Part shown: positions 50,234-60,000 of the stretch, piece by piece
Layout: every line of letters starts with the position of its first letter
Position numbering within the stretch: position 1 is the first letter of the stretch
Assembly (NCBI RefSeq): GCF_963678635.1
Contig: NC_087064.1
Span: 55,872,338-55,932,337, forward strand
DNA length: 60,000 bases
Reading direction: 5' to 3'
DNA from: Symsagittifera roscoffensis
Taxonomy: Eukaryota > Xenacoelomorpha > Acoela > Convolutidae
Program-made: the position numbers and the translations under genes
Notes under the pieces: model-generated
Seen by the model: only the letters and a program-made list of their open reading frames with translations
Database searches by the model: none
What the model was told of the DNA's origin: nothing

Positions 50234-51137
50234 TGTGCCAGTCGGTCATATTTGGAAGTTTTGACCTTGAGAGAAGCAAAAAACACTTGATTTTGGAGAG
50301 AAATTTAATTTTTCAAAAATTCGAATGGAGCATGTCATGCACGATTTTCTCGCGATAACTGAAAGTCAAAAAAGAGAAGTCAGAACGATCGAGTGACAAT
50401 CGCGGGAAAGTTGCTAGAAAAATCAGTGGGAAATTGCTATTCGCAATTTCAGTAGCAATAATAATCGAGAGTAGAGCTGTCCCATCTAAAACAGAGACGA
50501 GCGCATTCCCACGAACTGGATTGTTGTGATTGGAGTAATATTCTAAACTGGACTAGAGTGAACCTTCGGTGGAAAGGTGGACAGCTAGAGTGTCCCAATG
50601 GTTCACGAGAACTTACAGTCTAGAGTAAAAACTTGTTCTTGTTATTAAAACTGACTAACATTAAACTCATTTTAGTTACTTTATTGATTCTTGAGTTGCT
50701 CACCGACTTATTTACTTCCTGGTTCTTGAGCGTGCTACAATGTGAGTACTAATTTAAATTTCTAGAGTGTGTTTTATGATTGTTATGTTGAGGTAAGGCG
50801 AGTTTTAGGTTGATCCATCTGAAATGGATCAAAGTTCCACTGTCTAATAAAAAGTAACTTAGCGGATTGTTCCGACCCGGTTTTTAACGGCGTTCATGTA
50901 TTTTGGGTATCTAGAGACCTAAGTATGGGGACGTTTCTAATTCTAGAGTGGGGGGATATTTTAGTAGCAGCCTTTAAGCTGTAACGGGTCGTAGTCTCAT
51001 GTCACAAGCGAACCGAATTGGCTCCGACTGATTTGAGGTGAAAAACACAAGAGATAGTGTCCCTGACTCTTGAGCCAATGGTTATAGGGCCTATTTTTCT
51101 TAAGCCTCATGTGTGACTGCAGTAGACGAATGTTACA
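50234..51137 (+). repeat. 3' LTR of the giant retrotransposon (904 bp)
   Basis: Same length and ends as the 5' LTR, with four substitutions between them. The next bases (CGGTCACGC) resume the interrupted 3' UTR of the older minus-strand copy. AATAAA is at 50,846-50,851. Confidence 0.95.
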
Positions 51138-52143
51138 CGGTCACGCAAAATTGTCACATTATAGCTAAGCAGCAATCAAAATCTGCATCCCCTGCACCCT
51201 GAGTTTCAGCTTCAAGCTATTCATTAAGAAAAACTTTTTTGTACCCTATCAAAAAAATTTGTATGCAGTTATTTTGTTTTTATTGAATGTTGCATGATGA
51301 AATTTCTTTTCCGTGCCCTCAAGTTTCATCTGAGATCACAATCAAGACTCAAGAACCGACCCTGAGCACCCTGTTCAGCTCACGCCACCCGCTCTTCGAG
51401 TTACTGGGTCCAGATTCATACGACACAGTGATTTGCCCCGTTAATTCCTCCTCATCGTCGAAACTGATTAGGATTCCTCTCATGCCTTCAGCTGTTCATT
51501 GGCTCGCATCTACTCCCTTTGCTGTTGCAATCTTCTTGCCTGATTTGGCAGACTCTTCACCTTGGATTCTCTGTTCAAGCAAAAACAGTTGAGCAAGCTC
51601 AAGCTCACATTCTTCGCTAGATCCTCTTCCAGTATCGATTCCCTTGCGTTGGTATTATCTATATACTGCCTACAAACCCTTTTTCAACCCGTGGTTATTC
51701 CATTACGATGGGTGACATTTGGTCTCTTGAAAGCTTCCAGCAGGATCTCGGCCAAGAACTGACGATATTCTTTCTGATGTTTCTTCACGTGGTTTTTCGT
51801 CAACGTGTACAGCCAAGATATCTGTGTCGCCCGAAACCATGTGAAGAACCGTATGCGGCCCCACACATACCTCACCTGCATGGGTACAGCGAATACTTTG
51901 CACGCAGTCCCAAACAACTCAATCCTCCGGCTATAGTCCATGGCATGAATCGTCTCCACTGTTGGTGCCCTCGACTCCCGATACTTCGTTACATTCTCAT
52001 CAATCCATTTTAGCGCAAACATCGAGCTCACCACGAGGAGAGTGAATTTTGTTGATGATCGGGTAACCCTATCGACCGAATTTCTTCAAAAGCCCATATC
52101 AAGCAGAGGTTTGACTGCTCCGGGTACCACACGGTTCGATACT
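51138..52143 (-). mobile_element. Older minus-strand copy: 3' UTR and C-terminal coding end
   Basis: The reverse complement runs from the end of part 3 of the second polyprotein (52,143) through parts 4 and 5 to the 3' UTR, where the young element is inserted. The frame at 51,684-52,034 is intact across the part 3/part 4 boundary that is broken in the young element. Below 51,684 the coding remnant (to about 51,430) has shifts. Confidence 0.8.
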
Positions 52144-52149
52144 CACAGA

Positions 52150-52566
52150 CCGACACAACCCCTAGAATTGGATAAGTAATGATCGTAAAGCAACTACTAG
52201 AATTGATTTAAAGTAATTAATTTTAACTCGAGAAGTTTTGATTTGAAAGTTTTAACTCAAGAATAAATTCTGCTCTCCGGACCATTGGGCAGTTTCAGCC
52301 GCTCAAGTGTCACTCTGTTCCAGTCAATTTTTCTTCTCTATCTCTCTTCCCGAATAGCAATTTTATATTTTATGCTCTTTTTTTCTAGCGATTTTCCCGC
52401 AATTATTACTCGAATCTTCTTTTAGTAATTTTTATTATTTTTAGTTGTCGCGAGAAACTTAAGCATGATGGGCTCAATTCGAAGTTTTGAAAAATTATTT
52501 TGTCCCCCAAAAATCAAGGTAAAACGTTCAACTCAAGAACAAACTTCAAGATATGACCGATTGGCG
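52150..52566 (-). repeat. Partial LTR of a further minus-strand copy
   Basis: The reverse complement starts TGCGCCAATCGGTCATAT, matching the LTR start, and follows the LTR for about 400 bases before breaking off near 52,150. It is more diverged than the young LTRs. Confidence 0.65.
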
Positions 52567-52997
52567 CACTCCCCGGACTTAAGAACGATGTCATCATCGC
52601 GTGTCGTCGTTATCTCAATGAGCCCCCGAATGTTATTTGAGTCTCAAGATAAAGTGCCAGTGGTCATTTACAGAAGTTTGCAGCCGATTTAACTTTATGT
52701 ACGTCCCAAAATTCACGGTCATGCAAAATTGCCACATCATATCTAAACAGCAATCAAAATTTGTATCCCCCTACACCCTGAGATCCAGCTTTATAAGCTA
52801 TTTGTTAAAATTTCTTTTTTTTCTACCCAATCAGAAAATTGTCATGCAGTATTTTGGATTATATAAACAAATATTTTATAATAATAACAAAAAACTGTAC
52901 GTTTAAATTTCTTTTCCGTGCCCTCAAGTTTCATCTGAGATCACACTCAAGACTAATAAATCAACCCCTGAGCAAACTGCTCAGCTCAGACATATTG
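52567..52997 (-). mobile_element. 3' UTR of the same minus-strand copy, ending at an inversion junction
   Basis: The reverse complement is the 3' UTR that precedes the LTR. At about 52,997 orientation switches to plus, within ACATATTGGCTGTACACG. It holds an unoccupied version of the young element's target (AATTCACGGTCATG near 52,713). Confidence 0.65.
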
Positions 52998-53835
52998 GCT
53001 GTACACGTTGGCGAAAAACTACGTGAAGAAATATCAGAAAGAATATCGTCAGTTCTTGGCCGAGATCTGGCCGGAAGCTTCCAAGAGACCACTACTCACC
53101 CATCGTAATGGAATAACTACGGGTTGGAGAAGGGTTTGTAAGGTGTATAGAGATAATACCAAGGCAAGGGAATCGATACTGGAAGAGGATCTAGCGAAGA
53201 ATGTGAGCTTGAGCTTGTACAACTGTTTTTGCTTGAACAGAGAATCCAAGGTGAAGAGTCTGCCAATTCAGGCAAGAAGATTGCACAATCAAAATGAATG
53301 GATGCGAGCCTATGAACAGCTGAAGGCATGGGAGGAATCCTAATCAGTTTCGACTCACGGGGCAAATCACTGTGTCGAATGAATCTGGACCCAGTACCTC
53401 GAAGACGGGGGGCATGAGCTGAGCAGGGTGTTCAAGGGCGACTCTTGAGTCTTGAGTGTGATCTCAGATAAAAGCTGAGGGCACGGAAAAGAAATTTTAA
53501 CCTACAAATTATTTTTTTTATTATAACATATTTATTTATCTAAATCAAAATACTGCATGACAATTTTCTGATTGGGTAAAAAAAAAATTTATTTTAACGA
53601 ATAGCTTGAAGCTGAAACTCAGGGTGCAGGGGAAAGCAGATTTTGATTGCTGTTCAGCTATAATCTGACATCTTTGAGTGACCGTGAATTTTGGGGATGT
53701 AGATAAAAATAAATCTGCTGCAAACTTCTGTAAATGACCACTGGCACTGTATCTTGAGACGCACTCAACATGCTTGGAGCTCATTGAGATAACGACGACA
53801 CGCGATGAGAACATCGATCCTGAGTACAGGGAGTG
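52998..53835 (+). mobile_element. Plus-strand fragment: C-terminal coding end and 3' UTR
   Basis: The frame 53,008-53,343 (111 aa) equals parts 4 and 5 of the second polyprotein in one uninterrupted frame and stops early at 53,341, followed by the 3' UTR and an LTR. It is an inverted partner of 51,287-51,820. Confidence 0.75.
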
Positions 53836-54622
53836 TGTGCCAGTCGGTCATATTTGGAAGTTTGACCTTTAGTTGATAGTTTAACGTTGATTTTGGTGGA
53901 TAAATGTAATTTTTCAATATTTCGAATTGAGCCTCGCTATTCGCAATTTTACCAGAATAATTCAAAACGAGTAGAGCTATCTTGTTCCCGATAGAAGACC
54001 AAGAATTCAGGAAGAGAGATGGAGAAGAACGATTGACCGGAACAGAGTGACATTCGAGTGGAAAGGTGGACAACTGAAGCTGCCAATGGTCCGGAGAGCA
54101 GAACTTATTCTTGAGTTAAAATTTTTTAAATCAAACCTTCTCGAGTTAAACTTAATTACTTTAAATCAGATCTAGGAGTTGCTTTACGATTTTTAGTTAC
54201 TCAATTCTAGAGATTGTATCTGTGTTTGAGTACGTAATTAAAAATTCTTGAGTGCATTTTATGTGATTATGTTTAGTTAAGGCGAGTTATTAGGTTGATC
54301 CATCTTTGGATCAAAGGTCCACTTTCCAATTAAAACTAACAGTATGCTTAAGTTACGACCCTGTTTTTAATGGCGTTTGCGAGTTTTAGGTTTTTAGAGA
54401 ACTGACCATGGGGACATTCTTATTTCTAGAGTGGAGGGGGGAATTTTAGTAGTAGCTTTTGAGCTGTAACTTGGTTTATAGTCTCATCTCACAAGTAACC
54501 GAATTGGCTCCGACCGCATGAGGTAGAAAAACACAAGAGATAGTGTCCCTGACTCTTGAGCCAATGGTTATAGGGTCTATTTCTCTTAGCCTCATATGTG
54601 ACTTGAGTGGGCGACTGTTACA
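53836..54622 (+). repeat. LTR of the plus-strand fragment (787 bp)
   Basis: Starts TGTGCCAGTCGGTCATATTT and ends GACTGTTACA. It is shorter than the young LTRs because of internal deletions, and about the same length as the LTR at 57,098. Confidence 0.8.
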
Positions 54623-55503
54623 CCGTTAAGAAAGGATCTCAGTTACCCTCTGTGAAAGCATCATCACTTGTTTACAAACTGTTTTTAATTGATTCATGCT
54701 CTGAGAAAGTCAGTTTTCTCAACAGCGGGATATTGTGAGGCCAATTGGGCCAAGGAAATATACGGAAAAAAATGTATTTTAAGAAAGTTTTCGCACGTTT
54801 GTGCATCATCAGGTTTAAATTATTTGAATTTCATAACATTATAAACCATTTTTTAATTTTATAAAATTAACTATACAATTTTGTAAAACTATAGAACAAT
54901 CTCCAAAACAAGTGCATTCTCTAAATTTTTGAGAAACTACTATACAAGCAGAAACTACTATACCTGCCCAAGTTATTTCTAGAGTTGAGGGGGGCATTTT
55001 AGTAGTAGCTTTTAAGCTGTAACATGGTTTATAGTCTCATGTCGCAAGTAACCGAATTGGCTCCGACCGCATGAGATAGAAAAACACAAGAGATAGTGTC
55101 CCTGACTCTTGAGCCAATGGTTATAGGGTCTATTTCTCTTAGCCTCATATGTGACTTGAGTGGGCGACTGTTACATCGTTAAGAAATGATCTCAGTTACC
55201 CTCTGTGAAAGCATCATCACTTGTTTACAAACAGTTTTTAATTGATTCATGCTCTGAGAAGGTCAGTTTTCTCAACAGCGGGATTTTGTGAGGCCAATTG
55301 GGCCAAGGAAATATACGGAACAAAATGTATTTTAAGAAAGTTTTCGCACGTTTGTGCATCATCAGGTTTAAATTCATTGAATTTCATAACATTATGAACC
55401 ATTTTTTAATTTTATAAAATTAACTATACAATTTTGTAAAACTATAGACCAATCTCCATAACAAGTGCATTCTCTAAATTTTTGAGAAACTACTATACAA
55501 GCA
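54421..55503. repeat. Tandem duplication (553-bp period) across an LTR edge
   Basis: 54,421-54,951 and 54,974-55,503 are near-identical. Each unit holds the last 200 bases of the LTR plus about 330 bases of flank (ATCTCAGTTACCCTCTGTGA ... GAGAAACTACTATACAAGCA). The duplication therefore took place after the LTR insertion. Confidence 0.85.
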
Positions 55504-55539
55504 TTTCAATGAATAGTTATTGCCTAATAACTTGCTCAG

Positions 55540-55820
55540 CAAAACCCAATTTGGTTTTAGAATCTCATATTCAACGATGGACGCCATCATTTATTGCACT
55601 GAGTTCTTCCGCAAATCAAGAGTTGAAAACAATTATGTTCCTGTAACTTAATTAGATCTATGAAAATCTTTCAATTCTATTAACCACAATCATTTCAAGA
55701 ACAAAGTGAATTATTTGGGATTCTCTGAATCAGCAATTGATTTGATTCATAGCTTTATAAACAATAAATTGACATGCCACCAGAATGTCATCAAAATGCA
55801 TGGCAACATCAAGTTATTTT
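55540..55820 (+). pseudogene. LINE reverse transcriptase fragment, N-terminal half
   Basis: Reading gives NQFGFR-like, then STMDAIIY and a LDL-x-KSFNSINH block followed by LGFSESAIDLIHSFINN, matching RT motifs 2-4 of non-LTR elements, with at least two in-frame stops. It breaks off at an LTR-like insert; the C-terminal half resumes at about 56,690. Confidence 0.65.
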
Positions 55821-56661
55821 TGTCGACAGAGAGAGAATTGGCAGTTTCGACGGGTTAACAGTGCTAATTGTGGAAGTTGACGAAAAAGGAGAGGTTAGTT
55901 TGAAGTGACGAAGTATTTTTTTAAAATTCGTTCGAAAATAAAGACACGTCACGACCTTGAAATTTCGCGAACACTGAAAACCACGAAAATCAGAAGAGAC
56001 GGATTTTTGCTAGAAAACAGCAACATTGACTCTCGACAGTGAAGAACAGAGTGAAAACTATCTTGAATAACTATCGAGACTGTCCAACTTGTAACGATTG
56101 TAGCTGTACAATTGTTACCGAGTAGTTCCCGAGTACTCGGAAAGGTATCGGAAGATTTTACCACCCTTACAGAAGGACAATAAGACCGCGCTTCGTCCGG
56201 AAGGAACTGAAACTGCAATTTAACAAATTTTAGCTTCCTGGTATGCCCTGAATTGAATTAAATAACATCTAAATTCCTTTTCAGACAATGAGATGCTAGG
56301 AGTTTAGGCAAAGGGTTGATCCATCTACGATGGATACGATGATTTTTATCTACTGAACAAAAACAACAGTAACATGATAAAAAAAATGTAGTAGCTCTGT
56401 TTTTAGGAGTGACCTCTTGGTCTGTGGATACTGAGACCCAGCCATGAGCTCACATTTTGCACGTAACTAAGTTAATCTGCGCGCTCTGGCCGATAGCCAA
56501 AAACAGTAATGATTTTGTCGACCCAATGATAAAGGACCAGACATAGATCTGGCTTTGGTAGAGACGGTTAAAAGCCTAGAGAGCTGTGTTTAGACGCTAG
56601 CCAGTCATTTCATAACCTAACTTAATTTTCCGGCGATATGTACTTCTAGGCGAATGTTACA
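55821..56661 (+). repeat. Solo-LTR-like insert of a related family inside the LINE RT
   Basis: It ends GAATGTTACA like the giant-element LTRs and keeps a GGTTGATCCATCT...ATGGAT stem and TAG-rich blocks, but is otherwise diverged. The start at TGTCGACAG (55,821) is a guess and no target duplication is visible. Confidence 0.4.
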
Positions 56662-56689
56662 TAAACAGCAGAAAACTGTAGTAAATATT

Positions 56690-57097
56690 ACTGAAAATCC
56701 AATTGGATATCACTTCATCAAGGCGTACCTCAAGGTACAACTTTGGGACCCTCAATTATCAACCTATACATAAAAGACCTAAGCAAAAACTTAACTGATT
56801 CTTGCAAAGTGGTACAATATGCAGATGATAGACTACTATTTTGTTATGATAATGACCTCAAAAACGCTCTACAGCTACTGCAAAAGTCCTGTCAGAGTTT
56901 GTCTCTGTACTTCAGAAAACTTTCTCTAAAGATCAGCACAAAGAAAACTGAGTTGATAATATTTAGCAAAAACAACATCAAGGCAGAAACCCTAATTCAA
57001 AGTTCAGCATAATTTTAGATGATAATGAAATAGACAAAAAAAGCCAGAAATAAATTATTTGGGGGTAATTCTAGATCAATTTATAACCTTTCAGGGA
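56690..57097 (+). pseudogene. LINE reverse transcriptase fragment, C-terminal half
   Basis: Contains GVPQGTTLGP near 56,725 and QYADD (in frame 56,743-57,012), the RT catalytic block, then the KYLGV-like region near 57,050 and LDQF. It is cut off at 57,097 by the LTR of the second giant element. Confidence 0.7.
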
Positions 57098-57884
57098 TGT
57101 GCCAGTTGGTCATATCTGGAAGTTTAGCCTTGTTTTGGGATAAAAATGATTTTCAAAAAATCGAATTGATCCTGTCATACTAAGGTTTCTCGCGACAACT
57201 GAAAATACAAAAGCAATCAGATCAGAAGATTCGAGATATAATCGCGGGAAAGTCGACAGAAATCGCTATTCGTTTTTTTACCAGAATCTTCAATATGAAT
57301 AGAGTTGTCTTGCTCCGGATAGAGAGGATCAAGAGTTCAAGAAAAAAAGTGCAATTGATTGAGCAAGAGTGATACTTGACTGGGAAGGTAGACAGCTGAA
57401 GCTGCCCAATGGTCCAGGGAACAAAACTTCTTGAGTTAACCTTGATTACTTCAAACTAATTCTAGAGTTATCTTAGTTACAATATTTACTTGAATTGTTT
57501 CTGCATGTGAGAACCTAATTTAAACTTCTCGAGCGCACTAGCTGATTATGTTGAGCGTAGGCGATTTTTAGGTTGATCCACCTGAAATGAATCAAAGGTT
57601 CACTGTCCAATAAAAACTAACGGTATACTTAAACCTCGACCCTGTTTTTAATAGCGTTTGCGTGTTTCAGGTATTTAGAGACCTGACCATGGGGGCGTTC
57701 TTATTTCTAGAGTCGGGAGTATTTTGGTAGTAGCCACTAAGCTGTAACACGGTTGGTAGTCTCATGTCAAAAGATAACCAAATTGGTTTCGGCTGAATGA
57801 GGTACAAAACCCAAGAGATAGTGTCCCTGAACCTCGAGCTAATTTTTCTTAGCCTCATATGTGACTCAAGTAGGCGACTGTTTT
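57098..57884 (+). repeat. 5' LTR of a second giant element
   Basis: Starts TGTGCCAGTTGGTCATAT and follows the family LTR over its length. The expected GACTGTTACA end is altered (GACTGTTTT). It is diverged from the young LTRs and closer in length to 53,836-54,622. Confidence 0.8.
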
Positions 57885-59159
57885 CATGGTGCTCCTGGGT
57901 GTTTTTACTACATCAAGACTACGGGATTGAAACCACTTGAAGCAACTCAGGGCTACATGCTCATCCTAGAGTACCAGTGGTACGGTTCAACGGGAACGTC
58001 TCCACATTCTGGTTGTTCCGTGATAGCTTTTTAAGTAGACCTGAGAAAATTTCCCAGTGCGCTTTCCGACACGAGGCCTAGCTATGCGAGTAACGGGGGC
58101 CACTAGAGGATCCAAAAAATGGTAAAAGTTAAAAAGCTAAACAAAAAACTAAAAAGATTAGGATTAGGAAACAAAACTGTACTGTAAGAAATTAAAAAAG
58201 AGTGGCTTTGACTTCCAGATCAGAGGGATCAGATCTTTATATTAATTAAAATAGTATTCTCATACTGTTTCTAATAAGACCGATCGTTTCGATCAACATA
58301 GAGAATATTCAACAAGTGCTCGAGTTCGGGGCGTTGAAAGGGTTTTCAGATATCCTTGCAACCCTAGAGGACCACTGGGAGACTTGCCTGGAACAGGAGA
58401 AAAGACAGACGGCAAAATGATTCTCCGGACTGGGATCTGGGAAAGAGGAGAAACGCGATTGAGAAGAGACTACCAGCAGCGTGACCAGAGCAATGCAACA
58501 GTGAGATGGGATCACCAGGGTGTTCTGTTTGTCCAAGCGTGTATCGTTAAAATCCATTTTATACTATAGGAAGTAAGATATACTATAGGGTTTCATTACA
58601 GTAACTATACAATCGATAACGTCATTTTAGTTGAAATAGATTAACTAGAGTCTGGAATGGTCAATTCAAAGACTCAGAACAAGAGTTGGAACGCAAAGGT
58701 ACCCAATAATAAACTCGAAATAAGGTAGGTAACCTGGTCGGATCGGGTGGGGGATCGGAATTAGACAAATTTTAGAACCAATTGGGTAAACGCCCCATAA
58801 CAACGTTAAAGAGGGGAGGAAAACGCGTGAAAGTCAGGTACCAGACATTTTTTTTCGATAGATGGTCCTGGTCGACCTTGCATTTTAGTTATATTAGTTT
58901 TTTTTTCCTTTTTGACGTAAATTGTTTTTGGAACAGATTCTAAAAATTATCTGGAGATTTGGTGCATTTGCAACTACAAAAAGGCTTAAAAACAAGTTGC
59001 ATGTCAACTTGGATTGGAATTAGGAATTAATGGAAGTTTTAGGGAACTTCAGTTAGTTTTCGGTGGAAAAATTGGGTTTCGGGAATTCTTACACGAGTTC
59101 CGGAGGTGGTACTGGGATAGTGGAGTAAGTATCTCTACACTTGAGCTACGGTAGTGGAG
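57885..59159 (+). other. Leader of the second element
   Basis: Colinear with the first element's leader: the TGGTGCTCCTGGGTGTTT primer site, the GCTTTTTAAG and CGAGGCCTAGCTA blocks, a GTATCGTTAAAATCCA block near 58,540 and AACGCGTGAAA near 58,822. No coding frame supported. Confidence 0.65.
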
Positions 59160-59695
59160 AATTTTACCTAAGTTCTGGTGGCAGTCTTGAGATAGTGATT
59201 TAAGTGTCCCATTATTTGAGTCCTGGGATAGTGTTTTAAGTGTCCCAACGTTTCAGTCCTGGGATAGTGATTTGAGGGTCCCAACAATTGGTTCCTGGAA
59301 TAGCGATTTAAGTGTCCCAACACTTAGTTCTGGGATAGTGAAATAAGTGTCCCAACACTTGAGTCCTGGGATAGTGATTTAAGGGTCCCAACACCTGAAG
59401 TCCTGAGATGGTGATTTAAGGGTCCCGAAACTTGAGTCCTGGGCTAGTGATTTAGGCGTCCCAACACTTAGTCCTTGGGATAGTGAATTAAGTTTCCCAA
59501 CACTTAGTCCTGGGATAATGAATTAAGTATCCCAGCACTTAGTCCTGGGATAGTGAATTAAGTATCTCAACACCTGAAGTCCTGTCATAGTAAATTAACT
59601 ATTCCAACACCTAGAGTCCTGGGAAGTGAATTAAGTATCCCAACATCTGAGGTCCTAGGATAGCGAATTAAGTATTCCAACACCAAGGGCAAGGA
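59160..59695 (+). repeat. Tandem array of about 14 units of 36 bp in the leader of the second element
   Basis: The unit is GTCCTGGGATAGTGATTTAA then GTGTCCCAACACTTGA, with scattered substitutions. The CTGGGATA and GTCCCAA parts of a unit can pair as an imperfect hairpin. It occupies the leader position of the GTCTTGGGACA array in the first element and shares its core. Confidence 0.9.
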
Positions 59696-59915
59696 CTGCA
59701 AAACCATTCAGGGTCAAAAAATAACTTCGGGGGGACGGAAACAACACTAAGGTTAATAAAATTTTAAATCGAATTAAGGAATAAATATTAGACTGGACTT
59801 GTTTTAACAAAATTGTATATTTAAGAGCATTAGAGGTTTTATTTAAAAACAAGTTTTACATTAAAACCTGTACATTGTCAGAGTTGTAAGTAAAAGAAGA
59901 TTGTAAATAAACATC

Positions 59916-60000
59916 ATGAAGAGAACAGGAGTGTCGTTACTGGAAAGGAGAGGGGTAGGGCAAAAGCACAATCAACTGTCAACACAAAGGAAGCAAACAC
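59916..60000 (+). CDS. gag: Gag start of the second element (partial)
   Basis: The ATG at 59,916 opens a frame that reaches the window end (MKRTGVSLLERRGVGQKHNQ ...). The start peptide and the preceding TTGTAAATAA context correspond to those at 31,605, which supports both gag starts. Confidence 0.75.
   Translation, partial: MKRTGVSLLERRGVGQKHNQLSTQRKQT

Larger units (their letters stand above)
28126..51137 (+). mobile_element. Giant Ty3/gypsy-like LTR retrotransposon (23,012 bp) with two large coding blocks
   Basis: The layout is 5' LTR, 2.6-kb leader, Gag-protease-RT-RNase H-integrase (31,605-40,403), 519-bp spacer, second coding block (40,923-49,804), 3' UTR and 3' LTR. The order protease-RT-RNase H-integrase puts it in Ty3/gypsy. 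Typical members are 5-10 kb, so this one is more than twice the usual size because of the leader and the second block. It sits in the 3' UTR of an older family member; the paralogous empty site near 52,717 reads AATTCACGGTCATG. Only a 3-bp CGG is repeated at the ends. The plus strand is strongly purine-rich over the coding part. Seven frame breaks occur, all in the -1 direction. Confidence 0.95.
57098..60000 (+). mobile_element. 5' part of a second giant retrotransposon, cut by the window edge
   Basis: LTR, primer site (57,887), leader colinear with 29,041-31,600, its own tandem array and a gag start. The rest lies to the right of the window. Confidence 0.85.

Overview
The window looks like a metazoan (probably invertebrate) nuclear genome. 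It is AT-rich, has canonical GT-AG introns, two split host genes, several transposon classes and one 200-N scaffold gap. I cannot name the species. About 4 kb can be assigned to host genes; most of the rest is mobile DNA or unassigned sequence.

1-7 kb: a T/G-rich stretch whose minus strand carries broken coding remnants of an unidentified locus (about 5,250 down to 870). 7.3-16 kb: a plus-strand host gene for a small single-pass membrane protein. Its three exons (7,279-7,422; 14,807-15,018; 15,441-15,883) join in phase to give a Cys-rich ectodomain, one membrane helix and a Pro-rich tail with a PPxY motif. Its large intron holds palindromes, two copies of a Tc1/mariner-type MITE, the N gap, and an exact 1,410-bp copy of the last-exon region directly beside the gap (probable assembly duplication). 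17.9-27.1 kb: a convergent minus-strand TRAF-family gene. Its MATH domain is split over three exons, with a probable coiled-coil exon 7.4 kb upstream. That intron holds a decayed LINE with a PHD finger in ORF1 and a field of degenerate 0.4-0.6-kb repeats. Two tRNA-derived SINEs also occur, one of them within that field.

28.1-51.1 kb: the main object, a young giant Ty3/gypsy-like LTR retrotransposon of 23,012 bp. Its 904-bp LTRs differ at four sites by eye. It has a repeat-rich 2.6-kb leader, then Gag (retro-gag, two CCHC knuckles), protease, RT, RNase H and integrase, with a macro-domain-like C-terminus. A 0.5-kb spacer with a 3'-splice-site-like sequence follows, and then a second coding block of 8.9 kb (about 2,960 residues). 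That block has a coiled coil, a clear SGNH/GDSL hydrolase domain, a second degenerate SGNH-like domain and long unrecognised regions. Seven frame breaks interrupt the two blocks and all step by -1. Two of them are bridged by unbroken older copies inside this window, so the family probably encodes two long polyproteins and most breaks are single-base losses or sequencing errors.

27.5-28.1 and 51.1-54.6 kb: older fragments of the same family in both orientations. The young element inserted into the 3' untranslated region of one of them. 54.4-57.1 kb: a tandem duplication across an LTR edge and a LINE reverse transcriptase interrupted by a solo-LTR-like insert. 57.1-60 kb: the 5' end of a second giant element (LTR, leader, its own repeat array, gag start), running off the right edge.
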